In this document: positions 1 through 8,350 of the stretch, piece after piece
Layout of the letters: the number at the start of each line of letters is the position of its first letter
Numbering within the stretch: the first letter of the stretch is position 1
Assembly (NCBI RefSeq): GCF_040219335.1
Contig: NZ_JAVJSQ010000031.1
Span: 372,001-436,000, forward strand
Direction of reading: 5' to 3'
Origin: Gimesia sp.
GTDB lineage: Bacteria; Planctomycetota; Planctomycetia; Planctomycetales; Planctomycetaceae
Length of the DNA: 64,000 bases
Position numbers and translations under genes: made by a program
Notes under the pieces: model-generated
Told to the model about the DNA's origin: nothing
The model's input: only the letters and a program-made list of their open reading frames with translations
The model's database searches: none

Positions 1-547
1 AGCCGGGTCGCACATCCTGAATTCGACGGAAATCGGGCGTGACCGCAGTCTTCCCATCCGCACTGACCGAATAGATGGGGGAGGGAATGGTGCGTCCCTT
101 CCCGGATTTAACATCCAGAATTCGACTGACAAACTGACCATCCTGCCGATCGTTCCAGATGATTTCTGAAGCAGAACCGGGCAGCCACTGCAGCATGCAT
201 CCCTGTTGCCAGTTCCAGGCGGATGATTCTCCCAGTTCGATCCAGCGATCGCCGTCTTCCAGGTCGACCATGCCGATTTTGATCACATCATCGGCCCGGG
301 GAGAACGATGTTCGAAAGCCACTTCCATTCCCAGCACGTAGCGGCTCGTGGGATCAAACTGCAGCTTGTCGTAATAGCCGAACCAGTGATGCCGGGGGCC
401 TTTGGTAATCACCCGCATCGGAGGGAACTTCTGTTCGGCACCGCCCTTTTCCCCGGCACCGAATGACAGACTCCCCAGAGCCGAAGCCCCCACACCAGAC
501 ATGACCCGAGATATAAATTCACGACGACTGCAGGAATAGTTCGACAT
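1..547 (-). CDS. Tat-exported beta-propeller-like protein, N-terminal part (runs off window)
   Basis: The reading frame is open from an ATG at 547 down to base 1, so about 182 residues are visible and the C-terminus lies outside the window. The N-terminus carries a twin-arginine signal (C-S-R-R-E-F-I followed by a Gly/Ala/Ser-rich hydrophobic stretch), so the protein is probably exported folded. The mature part begins with a short segment containing HHWFGYYDK and then regularly spaced strands ending in Asp/Gly turns, with WNWQQGCMLQWLPGS and a later SADGK turn. This is the pattern of TolB/WD40-like or oligogalacturonate-lyase-like beta-propellers. No catalytic residue can be assigned, so enzyme versus binding protein is open. 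It is divergent from glnE. Confidence 0.6.
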   Translation of the reverse strand, partial: MSNYSCSRREFISRVMSGVGASALGSLSFGAGEKGGAEQKFPPMRVITKGPRHHWFGYYDKLQFDPTSRYVLGMEVAFEHRSPRADDVIKIGMVDLEDGDRWIELGESSAWNWQQGCMLQWLPGSASEIIWNDRQDGQFVSRILDVKSGKGRTIPSPIYSVSADGKTAVTPDFRRIQDVRPG

Positions 548-887
548 CAGTTTTCTCTCTGTTTTGAGTACCGCGGTTTTGGAAAACGACGCAGTAAATG
601 ATCTTAATTTAATCATTCCAGACTAGAGGACTGTTCGGAGAAAAGCAACTGCAAACGCTTCCCTGAAAACAGCTTCGAATTAGTTGCACTTCAAACGGGG
701 AGTAACTTCTTTTACACTCGATTCCACCCTATAATGTGGTGACACTTCACAGCACTTGAACCAGGCAGGCTCCCATCGCTCCATAAGGACAGGAGAACCA
801 CATCAGTAGAGTGTTCCTCAACCAACACGACCGGATTTTCGATATCCTGAATCTCAGAATTCACGACCCACAGGTTCTGTTAATTAT
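548..887. other. Divergent intergenic region upstream of glnE
   Basis: This 340-base gap separates the start codons of the propeller gene (minus) and glnE (plus). It holds an AT-rich inverted repeat, AATGAT at 597-602 and ATCATT at 612-617, close to the minus-strand gene start, and a plausible sigma-70 promoter facing glnE (listed separately). I see no open frame with coding character and no tRNA-like fold. Confidence 0.5.
707..735 (+). promoter_or_regulatory. Candidate sigma-70 promoter for glnE
   Basis: A perfect -10 hexamer TATAAT lies at 730-735, and 17 bases upstream is a weak -35, TTCTTT at 707-712. Transcription would start near 742, giving a leader of about 145 bases before the glnE ATG. 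The -35 match is poor, so this rests mainly on the -10 element and the spacing. Confidence 0.4.
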
Positions 888-3800
888 ATGAATAGCCCCG
901 TCATCTATGACAACCCGGAAATTCTTCTGGATCAGAAATATACCGTCAGCGATCCCGAAGTCAGAGACATACTGGCCAGCATCGGATTTACCGATCAGGA
1001 ACGCGCGCTGATTCGACTGCGGGAGCTGTGCACAACGCCCCAGATTCGTAAAGAATTAACCCAGATTCTCCCGACCCTGTTCCAGGCACTGACCGATGCC
1101 GCCACCCCGGATGGCTCCCTGATTAACTTCGAACGGTTCATGAACAGCGTTTCGGAACCCGAGACGATGCTCGAGTTCCTCACACAGAATCCACGAGCCG
1201 TCGAAATTCTGGTCCGACTCTTTGTGGGCAGTCAGTTCCTCACGGAAATTCTCCTCAAGAACCCCGACTACCTCGAACGGTTGACCCGCTACAACCGGAT
1301 TGCCGAATTCAAAAGTCAACAGCAGTTCTTCTCAGAAGCAATGGCCATCATGCGGCAGGAGACCGGCAGTGTCGCCGAAAAATTCGATGCCGTTCGTCGT
1401 TTCCAGCGCTGGGAACTGCTCCGTATCGGTGCTTGTGACACCTTCGGCCTGATGGACCTCAAAAACATCACCGTGCAGCTTTCGCTACTGGCTGACGGAC
1501 TGGTGCAATCCTGTTTGACCGTTCTCTCAGAAGATATGGATCTTCCCCTGGATGACTTCGCCGTTCTGGCCTTTGGAAAGCTGGGGGGGGAAGAATTGAA
1601 CTACAGTTCGGACATCGACCTCGTCTTCATCTCCGGACAGGACTCTACCAAGTACTGGCAGCTCGGCCAGAAACTCATCAAGTCACTGATGGAATCGACG
1701 GCTGAAGGCTTCCTGTACCGCGTTGATATGCGTCTCCGTCCCTGGGGACGCTCCGGGGCGCTGGTGACCACGGTCGACGCGTACGTCGATTACTTCGCCA
1801 AACATGGTCGCCTCTGGGAAAAGCAGGCGATGCTGAAAGCCCGCGTGATCGCCGGCAATCAGAAACTGGGCATGGAGTTCTTTCGCCGCATCGAACCACA
1901 GATCTTCAACTGCGACTCAGAAGAAGTCCGCAAAAATGTGCTGGAGATGAAACAACGGATTGAAGAGACCCTGAAGAAAAAAGGCAAGGAGTGGGGCGAA
2001 GTCAAATCCGGCAAAGGCTCTATCCGCGATGTGGAGTTCACGACTCAGTACCTGCAGATGGCTAACGGTGCGAAATACCCCTCAATCCGCAGCATCAACA
2101 CACTGGACGGGCTTGTGCGACTCGTCGATCATGGCCTCATCCAGGCGGATGAATACCGTCACCTGACCAGCGGCTATGTCTTCTTCCGAAAAATCGAACA
2201 CGCGCTGCAGCTGATGCACTATAACCAGGAGCATCACATGCCCACCGATGAGCGGGAACTGGCTTACCTCGCCCGGCGGCTTGATTTCCAGGACGGCAAA
2301 CAGCTGGTGCAGTATTATGAACAGCACCGCAAAGCGGTTCGCAGCATCTACAGAAAATACATCTACGATCCCGCTGAAAACAAAACAGGAAAGCACTCCA
2401 CGCATTCCGAGCAGGACAGCAATCCCATCGGAATGATGGCGGCCTCTTACACGAAAGTCTTCAACGAAGAAGAAACCGAGCAGCACAGTCAGATGGCTCG
2501 CAAGCTGAGTGAGACCAACATCGTCGAGCTCGAAACAGCAAAACGCCCTAACGATCAACTGCGTCTGACCATGGTCGGCTTTGACCAGACCGGCGACCTG
2601 TCCCTGATTTGCGGTCTGCTGTTTGTCTACGGATTCGACATTGAGAAAGGGCACCTGTTTACCAATCAGAAGGTCAAACCGGCTCCCGCTTCCGGGCGGT
2701 CGACCAAACCGAGTGAGAAGTCTAAAAACACCCGCAAGTTTGTCATCGTGCTCGATGTCAAAGCCTCCGGCCCTGCCGTGGAACCGAATATCTGGACCGA
2801 CTACCGCAACGACCTTTCCCAGTTGCTGCACAAGGTCGAATCGGGGAATCCTCAGGAAGCTGTGGGAGAACTTGCCAAACGCGTCGCCGCCGGCCTGCAC
2901 GATCTCGCACAGGCCAGCCAGGTGCTGTACCCCGTTGAAATTGAAGTCGACAACGAAACCGACAGTCGACACACAATTCTCCGCATCCAGTCTGAAGATA
3001 CGACCGGCTTCCTGTACGAGTTGACTAACGCACTCTCGATGAGCGGCATCGATATCGCCCGCATGGTAATCGATTCGGAAGGAACCCGCGTCAGCGATGT
3101 GCTGTATGTCACCGATGACAAAGGGGAAAAAATCAGTGCGGAAGCCCAGCAACAGGGTCTGCGTGCCGCGATCGTCTTGATTAAACACTTCACTCACCTG
3201 CTCCCCCGCTCTCCCAATCCGGAATCGGCACTCCTGCACTTCCGCGAGTTCCTGGAACATCTCTTCAAACAACCCAACTGGGTCGAAGAAATTTCCTCGC
3301 TGGAGCGCACGAGTGTGCTCAGTGCCCTGGCCCGTCTGCTGGGTGTCAGTGACTTCCTCTGGGAAGACTTCCTCCGCCTGCAGCATTCCAATCTGTTCCC
3401 CGTTGTTGCCAACGTGGAAGAATTAAAAAACCGGATTCACCTGGACGAACTCCAGGCTGAACTCGCCGAAGAGCTCGCTGAGGCATCGACTCCCGAAGAA
3501 CAGCAGGAACGGCTCAACGCCTTCAAAGACCGGGCCATGCTGCGTACCGACATGCGGCACATCCTGGGGCACATCTCTGAGTTCGGTCAGTTCTCAGACG
3601 AATTGACCGATGTCGCAGAGGTCGTTGTGGAAGGTGCCTACGAAGTCTGTCATCAGCAGCTACAGGAACGCTACGGCGAGCCGCAACTGGAATCGGGCGG
3701 CCCCTGTCATCTTTCGATCTGTGCACTTGGAAAATGTGGCGGACGTGAACTCGGCTTCGCCTCCGACATCGAGCTCATGTTTATCTACGAGGGCTCCGGC

Positions 3801-4586
3801 CAGACAGATGGCCCCGAAGTCATCACGAATAATGAATACTATCTGAAGCTGGTAGAAAAATTCACCAAGATGATCAAAACCCGCAGCGAAGGTATTTTTC
3901 AAATCGATCTGCGGTTGCGACCCTACGGGCAGGCGGGCAGTCTGGCTGTCTCAGCCGAAGCCTTCCAGAGCTACTTCTCTTATGAGGGAGCGGCCTGGCC
4001 TTACGAACGTCAGGCGCTGGTCAAACTCCGTCCGATCTCAGGTGATGTGGAATTTGGCAACCAGATCGTCCGCGTCAGGGATCAAATTATCTACTCTGGC
4101 AAACCGTTCGACGTCGCCGCGATGCTCGCCATGCGGGAAAAGCAGATTCAGCAGCTCGTCAAAGGGGGCACCATCAACGCTAAGCTCGGGGACGGCGGAC
4201 TCGTTGATTGCGAATACCTGATCCAGGGCATGCAGATCACATACGGGCACCGGAACCCCGGACTGCGAACCACAAACACTCTCGAAGGTATTGAGTCCCT
4301 CAAAAAACTCGGTCTGATCAGCCCCGACGACTTTTACAAACTTCGCGACGCCTACATCTTCCTCCGCAGGCTCATCGATGCGCTCCGCATGGTGCGCGGC
4401 AACGCCAGGGACCTGACGGTTCCCCCTCAGGATCAGGAAGAGTTCGAATTCCTCGCCCGACGGCTCGGCTACGGTTCGCACACCGAGAAGCTCCAGGAAG
4501 AAATCTCATCCACTATGGACTGCGTCCGCGATTTCAGTCGCCTGCTCGCCCCCATCAAAGCGATGACCATCCGCACCAACGGGTAA
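888..4586 (+). CDS. glnE: Bifunctional glutamine synthetase adenylyltransferase/deadenylase with central ACT domains
   Basis: GlnE attaches and removes AMP on glutamine synthetase according to nitrogen status. Both nucleotidyltransferase halves are visible: GKLGGEELNYSSDID with D242 and D244 in the N-terminal half, and GKCGGRELGFASDIE with D960 and E962 in the C-terminal half. Each is followed by the expected LRPWGRSG or LRPYGQAG motif and a helical domain. At 1232 residues it is about 280 longer than the E. coli enzyme. The excess lies between the halves, where two ACT-like segments occur (about 559-594, and about 695-752 with TTGFLYELTNALSMSGIDI). The second closely resembles the GlnD-type ACT. 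In the C-terminal half the usual DxD is DxE. The ATG at 888 has no clear Shine-Dalgarno sequence. Identity is certain; effector binding by the ACT part is inference. Confidence 0.93.
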   Translation: MNSPVIYDNPEILLDQKYTVSDPEVRDILASIGFTDQERALIRLRELCTTPQIRKELTQILPTLFQALTDAATPDGSLINFERFMNSVSEPETMLEFLTQNPRAVEILVRLFVGSQFLTEILLKNPDYLERLTRYNRIAEFKSQQQFFSEAMAIMRQETGSVAEKFDAVRRFQRWELLRIGACDTFGLMDLKNITVQLSLLADGLVQSCLTVLSEDMDLPLDDFAVLAFGKLGGEELNYSSDIDLVFISGQDSTKYWQLGQKLIKSLMESTAEGFLYRVDMRLRPWGRSGALVTTVDAYVDYFAKHGRLWEKQAMLKARVIAGNQKLGMEFFRRIEPQIFNCDSEEVRKNVLEMKQRIEETLKKKGKEWGEVKSGKGSIRDVEFTTQYLQMANGAKYPSIRSINTLDGLVRLVDHGLIQADEYRHLTSGYVFFRKIEHALQLMHYNQEHHMPTDERELAYLARRLDFQDGKQLVQYYEQHRKAVRSIYRKYIYDPAENKTGKHSTHSEQDSNPIGMMAASYTKVFNEEETEQHSQMARKLSETNIVELETAKRPNDQLRLTMVGFDQTGDLSLICGLLFVYGFDIEKGHLFTNQKVKPAPASGRSTKPSEKSKNTRKFVIVLDVKASGPAVEPNIWTDYRNDLSQLLHKVESGNPQEAVGELAKRVAAGLHDLAQASQVLYPVEIEVDNETDSRHTILRIQSEDTTGFLYELTNALSMSGIDIARMVIDSEGTRVSDVLYVTDDKGEKISAEAQQQGLRAAIVLIKHFTHLLPRSPNPESALLHFREFLEHLFKQPNWVEEISSLERTSVLSALARLLGVSDFLWEDFLRLQHSNLFPVVANVEELKNRIHLDELQAELAEELAEASTPEEQQERLNAFKDRAMLRTDMRHILGHISEFGQFSDELTDVAEVVVEGAYEVCHQQLQERYGEPQLESGGPCHLSICALGKCGGRELGFASDIELMFIYEGSGQTDGPEVITNNEYYLKLVEKFTKMIKTRSEGIFQIDLRLRPYGQAGSLAVSAEAFQSYFSYEGAAWPYERQALVKLRPISGDVEFGNQIVRVRDQIIYSGKPFDVAAMLAMREKQIQQLVKGGTINAKLGDGGLVDCEYLIQGMQITYGHRNPGLRTTNTLEGIESLKKLGLISPDDFYKLRDAYIFLRRLIDALRMVRGNARDLTVPPQDQEEFEFLARRLGYGSHTEKLQEEISSTMDCVRDFSRLLAPIKAMTIRTNG

Positions 4587-4852
4587 ATTCAGCCGCAACT
4601 TTCCGATTCAAGCTTAAGTTCACAGGCAGGATCTGCCGGTAAGTTCTCAGTTCTGGGGTCACTCTGAGGGCGCTTTTATCATAATGATCACAGACCGGAA
4701 ATCGACCCGGCACGCCCATATCCCCTTAAAGTCAATTATAGAGGCCACTTACAACCCAATCGGTTTAATTGGCACAATCGATGCTTTTTAACATTCCTCA
4801 GACGCGGTCGCAAATTCCAAAACAACCGTAATCTCTTTTAAGGAATGGAAAG

Positions 4853-5173
4853 ATGAAAAAGTTCATGATCGTTTGCGTTGCTTTGGCAGGTGGATTCGCA
4901 ATGCTCGGGAGTGCCTCCACAGCAGAAGCGGGGGGAGTCAATTTCAGCCTGAATCTGGGCAACGGATATGGCTACAGTAATTACGGTGGATACCGCGGCC
5001 GCTATCGCTCACATCAAGTGCGTCCCTACTATCACGGCCGACGTCACTCTTACTGGCATGATACCAGCCATTACGACTATCACCCCGGCGGATTCTACCG
5101 GCATCGAAATCATTACCACTATCAGCCCGGTCACTACGACTACCATCAGTCAGGACACTGGGATCATCACTGA
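4853..5173 (+). CDS. Small secreted His/Tyr/Gly-rich protein
   Basis: A 106-residue protein with a clear Sec signal peptide (MKKFMIVCVALAGG onward, probable cleavage after AEA near residue 26). The mature part is almost wholly Gly, Tyr, His, Arg and Asn, ending in repeated HYDYH, HYHYQ and HWDHH units with more than 20 histidines. The start is supported by AAGGAATGG just upstream. Composition suggests metal binding or a surface/biofilm role, as in other His-rich planctomycete small exported proteins, but no family or activity can be named. The gene stands alone and is followed by a strong bidirectional terminator shared with the convergent sulfatase gene. Confidence 0.75.
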   Translation: MKKFMIVCVALAGGFAMLGSASTAEAGGVNFSLNLGNGYGYSNYGGYRGRYRSHQVRPYYHGRRHSYWHDTSHYDYHPGGFYRHRNHYHYQPGHYDYHQSGHWDHH

Positions 5174-5209
5174 TCCCGTATCTCCTGTTCTTTAAAAGTG
5201 GCGCGAGAA

Positions 5210-5243
5210 ACCCGGACAGATCGAACCCTCGATCTGCCCGGGT
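5210..5243. terminator. Bidirectional terminator hairpin
   Basis: A 15-base stem (5210-5224 with 5229-5243) with one mismatch and a four-base loop sits between the convergent stop codons of the His-rich gene and the sulfatase gene. The T-tract is weak, but position and stability support termination in both directions. Confidence 0.7.
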
Positions 5244-5250
5244 AATCGTT

Positions 5251-6585
5251 TCAGTTCATCGCTGATTTTGCGGGAACATTCCACCAGGCATTGGTCTGCT
5301 TCAAGAGCTGTTGAACCAGTTCGGGATGCGCAGCTGCGGCATTGTGCTGCTCAAACGGATCCTGCGCCAGGTTATATAACTCGGGCTTTTCTTCACTCAG
5401 CCGGGGTCCGGGGAAGATCGCTTTCCAGTCCCCTTCGATGCACCAGCGATATTTAAGACTCGTGACGGGATCATCAATGTCGACCATATCATGCTCGAAG
5501 ATCTCGCCGAAAATCGCTTTGCGGTCAGTCTTGCCACCGTTCTGAATCACCTGCAGCAGATTGATCCCTTCCATGGCTCTGGTCGGTTTTAACCCGACGG
5601 CATCCAGAATTGTCGGTGCCAGATCGATGCTGCTCACCAGCGTATCATACTCTGCCGGTTTGATTTTCCCCGGCCAGCGAAGCAGGATGGGTGTCCTGAG
5701 ACCGCCATCATAGGGACTCCGCTTCGACTTGGGGGCATAACGGAAACGACGTTTCATTTTCTTGCGTTCCGCTTCGGATTCAGGCACATACTGAATCCAG
5801 CCGTTGTCCGTCACGTAAACAACTATTGTGTTGTCCGACAGCTGTTTCTGATCCAGGTAGTCCAGTAGTTGTCCGCAGGTTTCGTCGAACCACTCAACCA
5901 TCGCGTAATAATAGGACAGCTCTACTGGAGTTTCTGGATTAAGGTATTTCTTCAGAATCCGCTGAGGTGGATTGTGAGGAGTGTGGGGCAGGAAGGGGGC
6001 ATACCACAGAAAGAAAGGCTCGTCTTTGCATTCATCAATGAACTCATAAACGGGTTTCATCCCTTCCCGACCGATCTTCAAACCCAGGTCACCATGACGT
6101 CCTCCCCGTTTGGGGTCACCATGTGTCATCGCCGATGTGAAGCCGGCCAGGCTGGGATTGCCTTCCCACCATTTGCCACACTGATAACTCTTGTATCCCA
6201 GTTTGCCCAGCATTTGAGGCAGGCAGTCAACAGCGCGAACATGTTTCAGCAGCTTCTGGCGATCCATGCCTTTGGGAGGATCATTCCCCGTAATCATATT
6301 CTGATGCGGATACAGACCGGTAATCATCGTCATCAGACTGGGGCGACACAGGCTGGTCGGAACATAACCACGTTTGAAGATGGCGCTCTCCGACGCCAGC
6401 TTGTCCAGGTTGGGAGTTTGAATCTTTTCATGCCCCATGAAACCATAATCGTTCCAGGCCTGATCATCGGAAATGATCATCACAATATTCGGACGGGACG
6501 CGGCTTCAGCCAGTACATTCCGCGGAGCAGCGCAAGCCCCCCAGACCACCAGTACCACCAGCAACAGGTTTTTACACAGCTTCAC
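5251..6585 (-). CDS. Exported sulfatase with variant active-site motif
   Basis: A 444-residue sulfatase of the alkaline-phosphatase fold with a signal peptide (about residues 1-26). Family landmarks are present: NIVMIISDD near the mature N-terminus, LPHTPHNPP, VTDNGW and SPYDGGLRTP with the usual Lys, and SIDLAPTILDAVG. The cysteine that would be matured to formylglycine is C80, but the motif is C-R-P-S-L, with Leu where sulfatases normally have Arg. The GKWHLG element reads GKWWEG, so a usually catalytic His is Trp140. Both changes lie in otherwise well-kept surroundings, so a divergent subfamily is likelier than decay. The start is GTG with AAGGAG seven bases upstream. The substrate, probably a sulfated polysaccharide, cannot be told. 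Confidence 0.85.
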   Translation of the reverse strand: MKLCKNLLLVVLVVWGACAAPRNVLAEAASRPNIVMIISDDQAWNDYGFMGHEKIQTPNLDKLASESAIFKRGYVPTSLCRPSLMTMITGLYPHQNMITGNDPPKGMDRQKLLKHVRAVDCLPQMLGKLGYKSYQCGKWWEGNPSLAGFTSAMTHGDPKRGGRHGDLGLKIGREGMKPVYEFIDECKDEPFFLWYAPFLPHTPHNPPQRILKKYLNPETPVELSYYYAMVEWFDETCGQLLDYLDQKQLSDNTIVVYVTDNGWIQYVPESEAERKKMKRRFRYAPKSKRSPYDGGLRTPILLRWPGKIKPAEYDTLVSSIDLAPTILDAVGLKPTRAMEGINLLQVIQNGGKTDRKAIFGEIFEHDMVDIDDPVTSLKYRWCIEGDWKAIFPGPRLSEEKPELYNLAQDPFEQHNAAAAHPELVQQLLKQTNAWWNVPAKSAMN

Positions 6586-7110
6586 GATGAACTCCTTATG
6601 ATACGAGCGCGATCAATGGCCTCTATTCGAATGAACGCCGCCAGGGGGAAGAATCAGGCGGGAGAATTATTCGAAAAAAATTCTTTAAAATCCCCAACGC
6701 TGAATCTTATAATGACGTAAGGAACTGCAGAAGACATACACACAGATCCCAACCAAGTTCAATCCATCCTACCAACTACTTCACTAAGATCAATAATTAA
6801 AACAACTTACAACCAGACGCATTACTGATCCCCGGTACCCCCCTCAAGCGTTGATTCAATCAGAATAAGAACGTTTTTGCCGGAGATGAAGAGATTGATA
6901 AATCAGAATTTTTCAAATGAGACATTCTTGATTCGATTTCCTTGAGTGCGTTGACAGCGTGGAAAATGAGTATTCTAATGTAGTTACACAATTTGTTGTG
7001 ATTTGAAAAACTCGAACTTCTTGTGATACGGGGCAACCACTGACCGAGGTTTCTGGCTGGCTCAAGCCGGGAGCTTCTTAAGTTAACTGTCACTTACTTT
7101 TTAGAAGAAT
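6586..7110. other. Divergent intergenic region, sulfatase / cytochrome-like gene
   Basis: 525 bases, AT-rich in the centre. It contains the near-consensus promoter at 6951-6979 facing right and a short GC hairpin in the resulting leader (CTGGC/GCCGG around 7050-7065). I see no coding frame with support, although frames are open on the minus strand between 6860 and 7296; these overlap the cytochrome-like gene and have no family features. Confidence 0.5.
6951..6979 (+). promoter_or_regulatory. Near-consensus sigma-70 promoter
   Basis: TTGACA at 6951-6956 and TCTAAT at 6974-6979, separated by exactly 17 bases. Transcription would begin near 6986 and give a leader of about 125 bases to the small heme-protein gene at 7111. 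It is the best-matching promoter in the window. Confidence 0.65.
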
Positions 7111-7497
7111 ATGAGGAATTTTATGCGGAAAATGATGAACGTAAAAGTAGCGTTGATGTTTGGCCTGGCGATCGCCGGACTGACTCTGATCTGTGGTGAA
7201 AAGCAGGTTGAAGCTCGTCCTAACTTCAAAAAAATCTGGGCAGAAACATACCCTGACTCCAAAATGCTGATCGACAAAAAATGCGGCATCTGTCACCCTG
7301 GCAAGACCAAGAAAGAAAAGAGTGCCTACGGTCAGGCCGTTGGTAAAGGTCTGTCAAAGCGGAAAGAAACCGACAAGGACAAGATCGTCAAAGCACTCAA
7401 AGCTGCTGAAAAGATGCCCAGCCCCACCGAAGGTAAAACTTTTGGTGACTACATCGAAAAAGACGAACTGCCTCCCGTTGGAGATGTTAAAGAGTAA
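7111..7497 (+). CDS. Small secreted protein with one c-type heme motif
   Basis: A 128-residue protein with an N-terminal hydrophobic signal (basic start MRNFMRKMMN, hydrophobic core to about residue 30, possible cleavage before RPNFK). One heme c attachment site, C58-G-I-C61-H62, is followed by a Lys-rich tail with many charged residues. It is too short and too basic to match a standard class I cytochrome c with confidence, and no obvious distal Met ligand motif can be assigned. It may be a small periplasmic electron carrier or a heme-bearing partner of a larger enzyme. An internal ATG at 7126 is an alternative start. It has its own promoter and terminator and so appears monocistronic. Confidence 0.75.
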   Translation: MRNFMRKMMNVKVALMFGLAIAGLTLICGEKQVEARPNFKKIWAETYPDSKMLIDKKCGICHPGKTKKEKSAYGQAVGKGLSKRKETDKDKIVKALKAAEKMPSPTEGKTFGDYIEKDELPPVGDVKE

Positions 7498-7566
7498 TTG
7501 ACTCCACGGAGTTGCCGACCTCAGTTTTTCCAACATTGAGTCGGGACTACTGAAGTTAAAATATCA

Positions 7567-7602
7567 AAAGCAGGGTAGTGACAATGGTCATTGCCCTGCT
7601 TT
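7567..7602. terminator. Terminator between convergent genes
   Basis: AAAGCAGGG at 7567-7575 pairs with CCCTGCTTT at 7594-7602, with an inner TGAC/GTCA extension, followed by a run of T. It ends the heme-protein gene on the plus strand, overlaps the last codons of the convergent EEP gene, and may work for both. Confidence 0.8.
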
Positions 7603-8337
7603 TTTTATCCATTCGCTGGCATGTTGATTCAGATGAAAGTCAATCACCAGGGGCAGATGATCGGAAGCCTGACGTGAAAGCTGAGACCGTGCCAGCCTCG
7701 CCTGCTTAACACCGATCTCACCGCGAATAAACGCCTTATCCAGCGTCCCCACAGGCATATACGCAGGAAACGACCGAAAGCGGGACGGTGGGCTCGTCAC
7801 TTCCTGATATTCAAATTCAGAGAACTTCCCGTTCGCCAGAGTATTCCGCCAGTCGTTCGTGTCACCCACAATCAGTGAAGGATGATCATTCCCTTCCCGG
7901 AATAACCGATGCGTCAGCAGATGATTGATCTGCCAGTGTCGCTCTTTTTCAGCCAGCCCCAGGTGGAAGTTCACCAGTTGAAAGGGCCCCTCAGGAGAGT
8001 CAATCAACACAATCTGGGCGCCGCGCGCTTTCCGCCACTTATTGGTCAGCGAAATCTGATGCTGTGACAGGAACGACCAGCGGGAAAGGATCAGATTGCC
8101 GTAGCCCCCTGTCTTCAGCTTGACATTCAGCTGATACAGCGATTCCGGCATATTGAAGTAATCGGCAAAGATCTTCGGCTGGTTATTGAAGCGGGAACGT
8201 TTCACATTCCGGTCGACTTCGTGCAGGCAGATGATATCCGGATTTTCCTGCTCGATGACACCGATCACCCGTTCCAGTTGATATCGACGGTCACGTCCGC
8301 CAATCCCTTTATGAATGTTATAGCTCAACAGTCGCAT
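7588..8337 (-). CDS. Endonuclease/exonuclease/phosphatase (EEP) family protein
   Basis: A 249-residue hydrolase of the EEP superfamily. The metal-binding and catalytic motifs appear in order: MRLLSYNIHKG at the N-terminus, DIICLHEVD with the metal-binding Glu, a GDTNDW motif, and C-terminal SDHLPLVIDF with the catalytic Asp-His pair. There is no signal peptide, so it is probably cytoplasmic. Substrates in this fold range from DNA to sugar or lipid phosphates and cannot be told here. The frame is open 14 codons further upstream to 8379, but that would overlap the upstream gene and precede the conserved first strand, so the ATG at 8337, 13 bases after the previous stop, is preferred. It is co-transcribed with the secreted protein gene upstream. 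Confidence 0.85.
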   Translation of the reverse strand: MRLLSYNIHKGIGGRDRRYQLERVIGVIEQENPDIICLHEVDRNVKRSRFNNQPKIFADYFNMPESLYQLNVKLKTGGYGNLILSRWSFLSQHQISLTNKWRKARGAQIVLIDSPEGPFQLVNFHLGLAEKERHWQINHLLTHRLFREGNDHPSLIVGDTNDWRNTLANGKFSEFEYQEVTSPPSRFRSFPAYMPVGTLDKAFIRGEIGVKQARLARSQLSRQASDHLPLVIDFHLNQHASEWIKKAGQ

Positions 8338-8350
8338 ATTAGATTTGATT

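Noticed and set aside
2082-3386. 434-codon open frame on the minus strand opposite glnE
   Set aside because: It lies wholly within glnE, whose two catalytic halves are certain, and has no family features; it is a product of codon bias.
5869-6720. 283-codon plus-strand frame opposite the sulfatase
   Set aside because: Antisense to a gene with clear sulfatase landmarks; no signal, motif or ribosome binding site.
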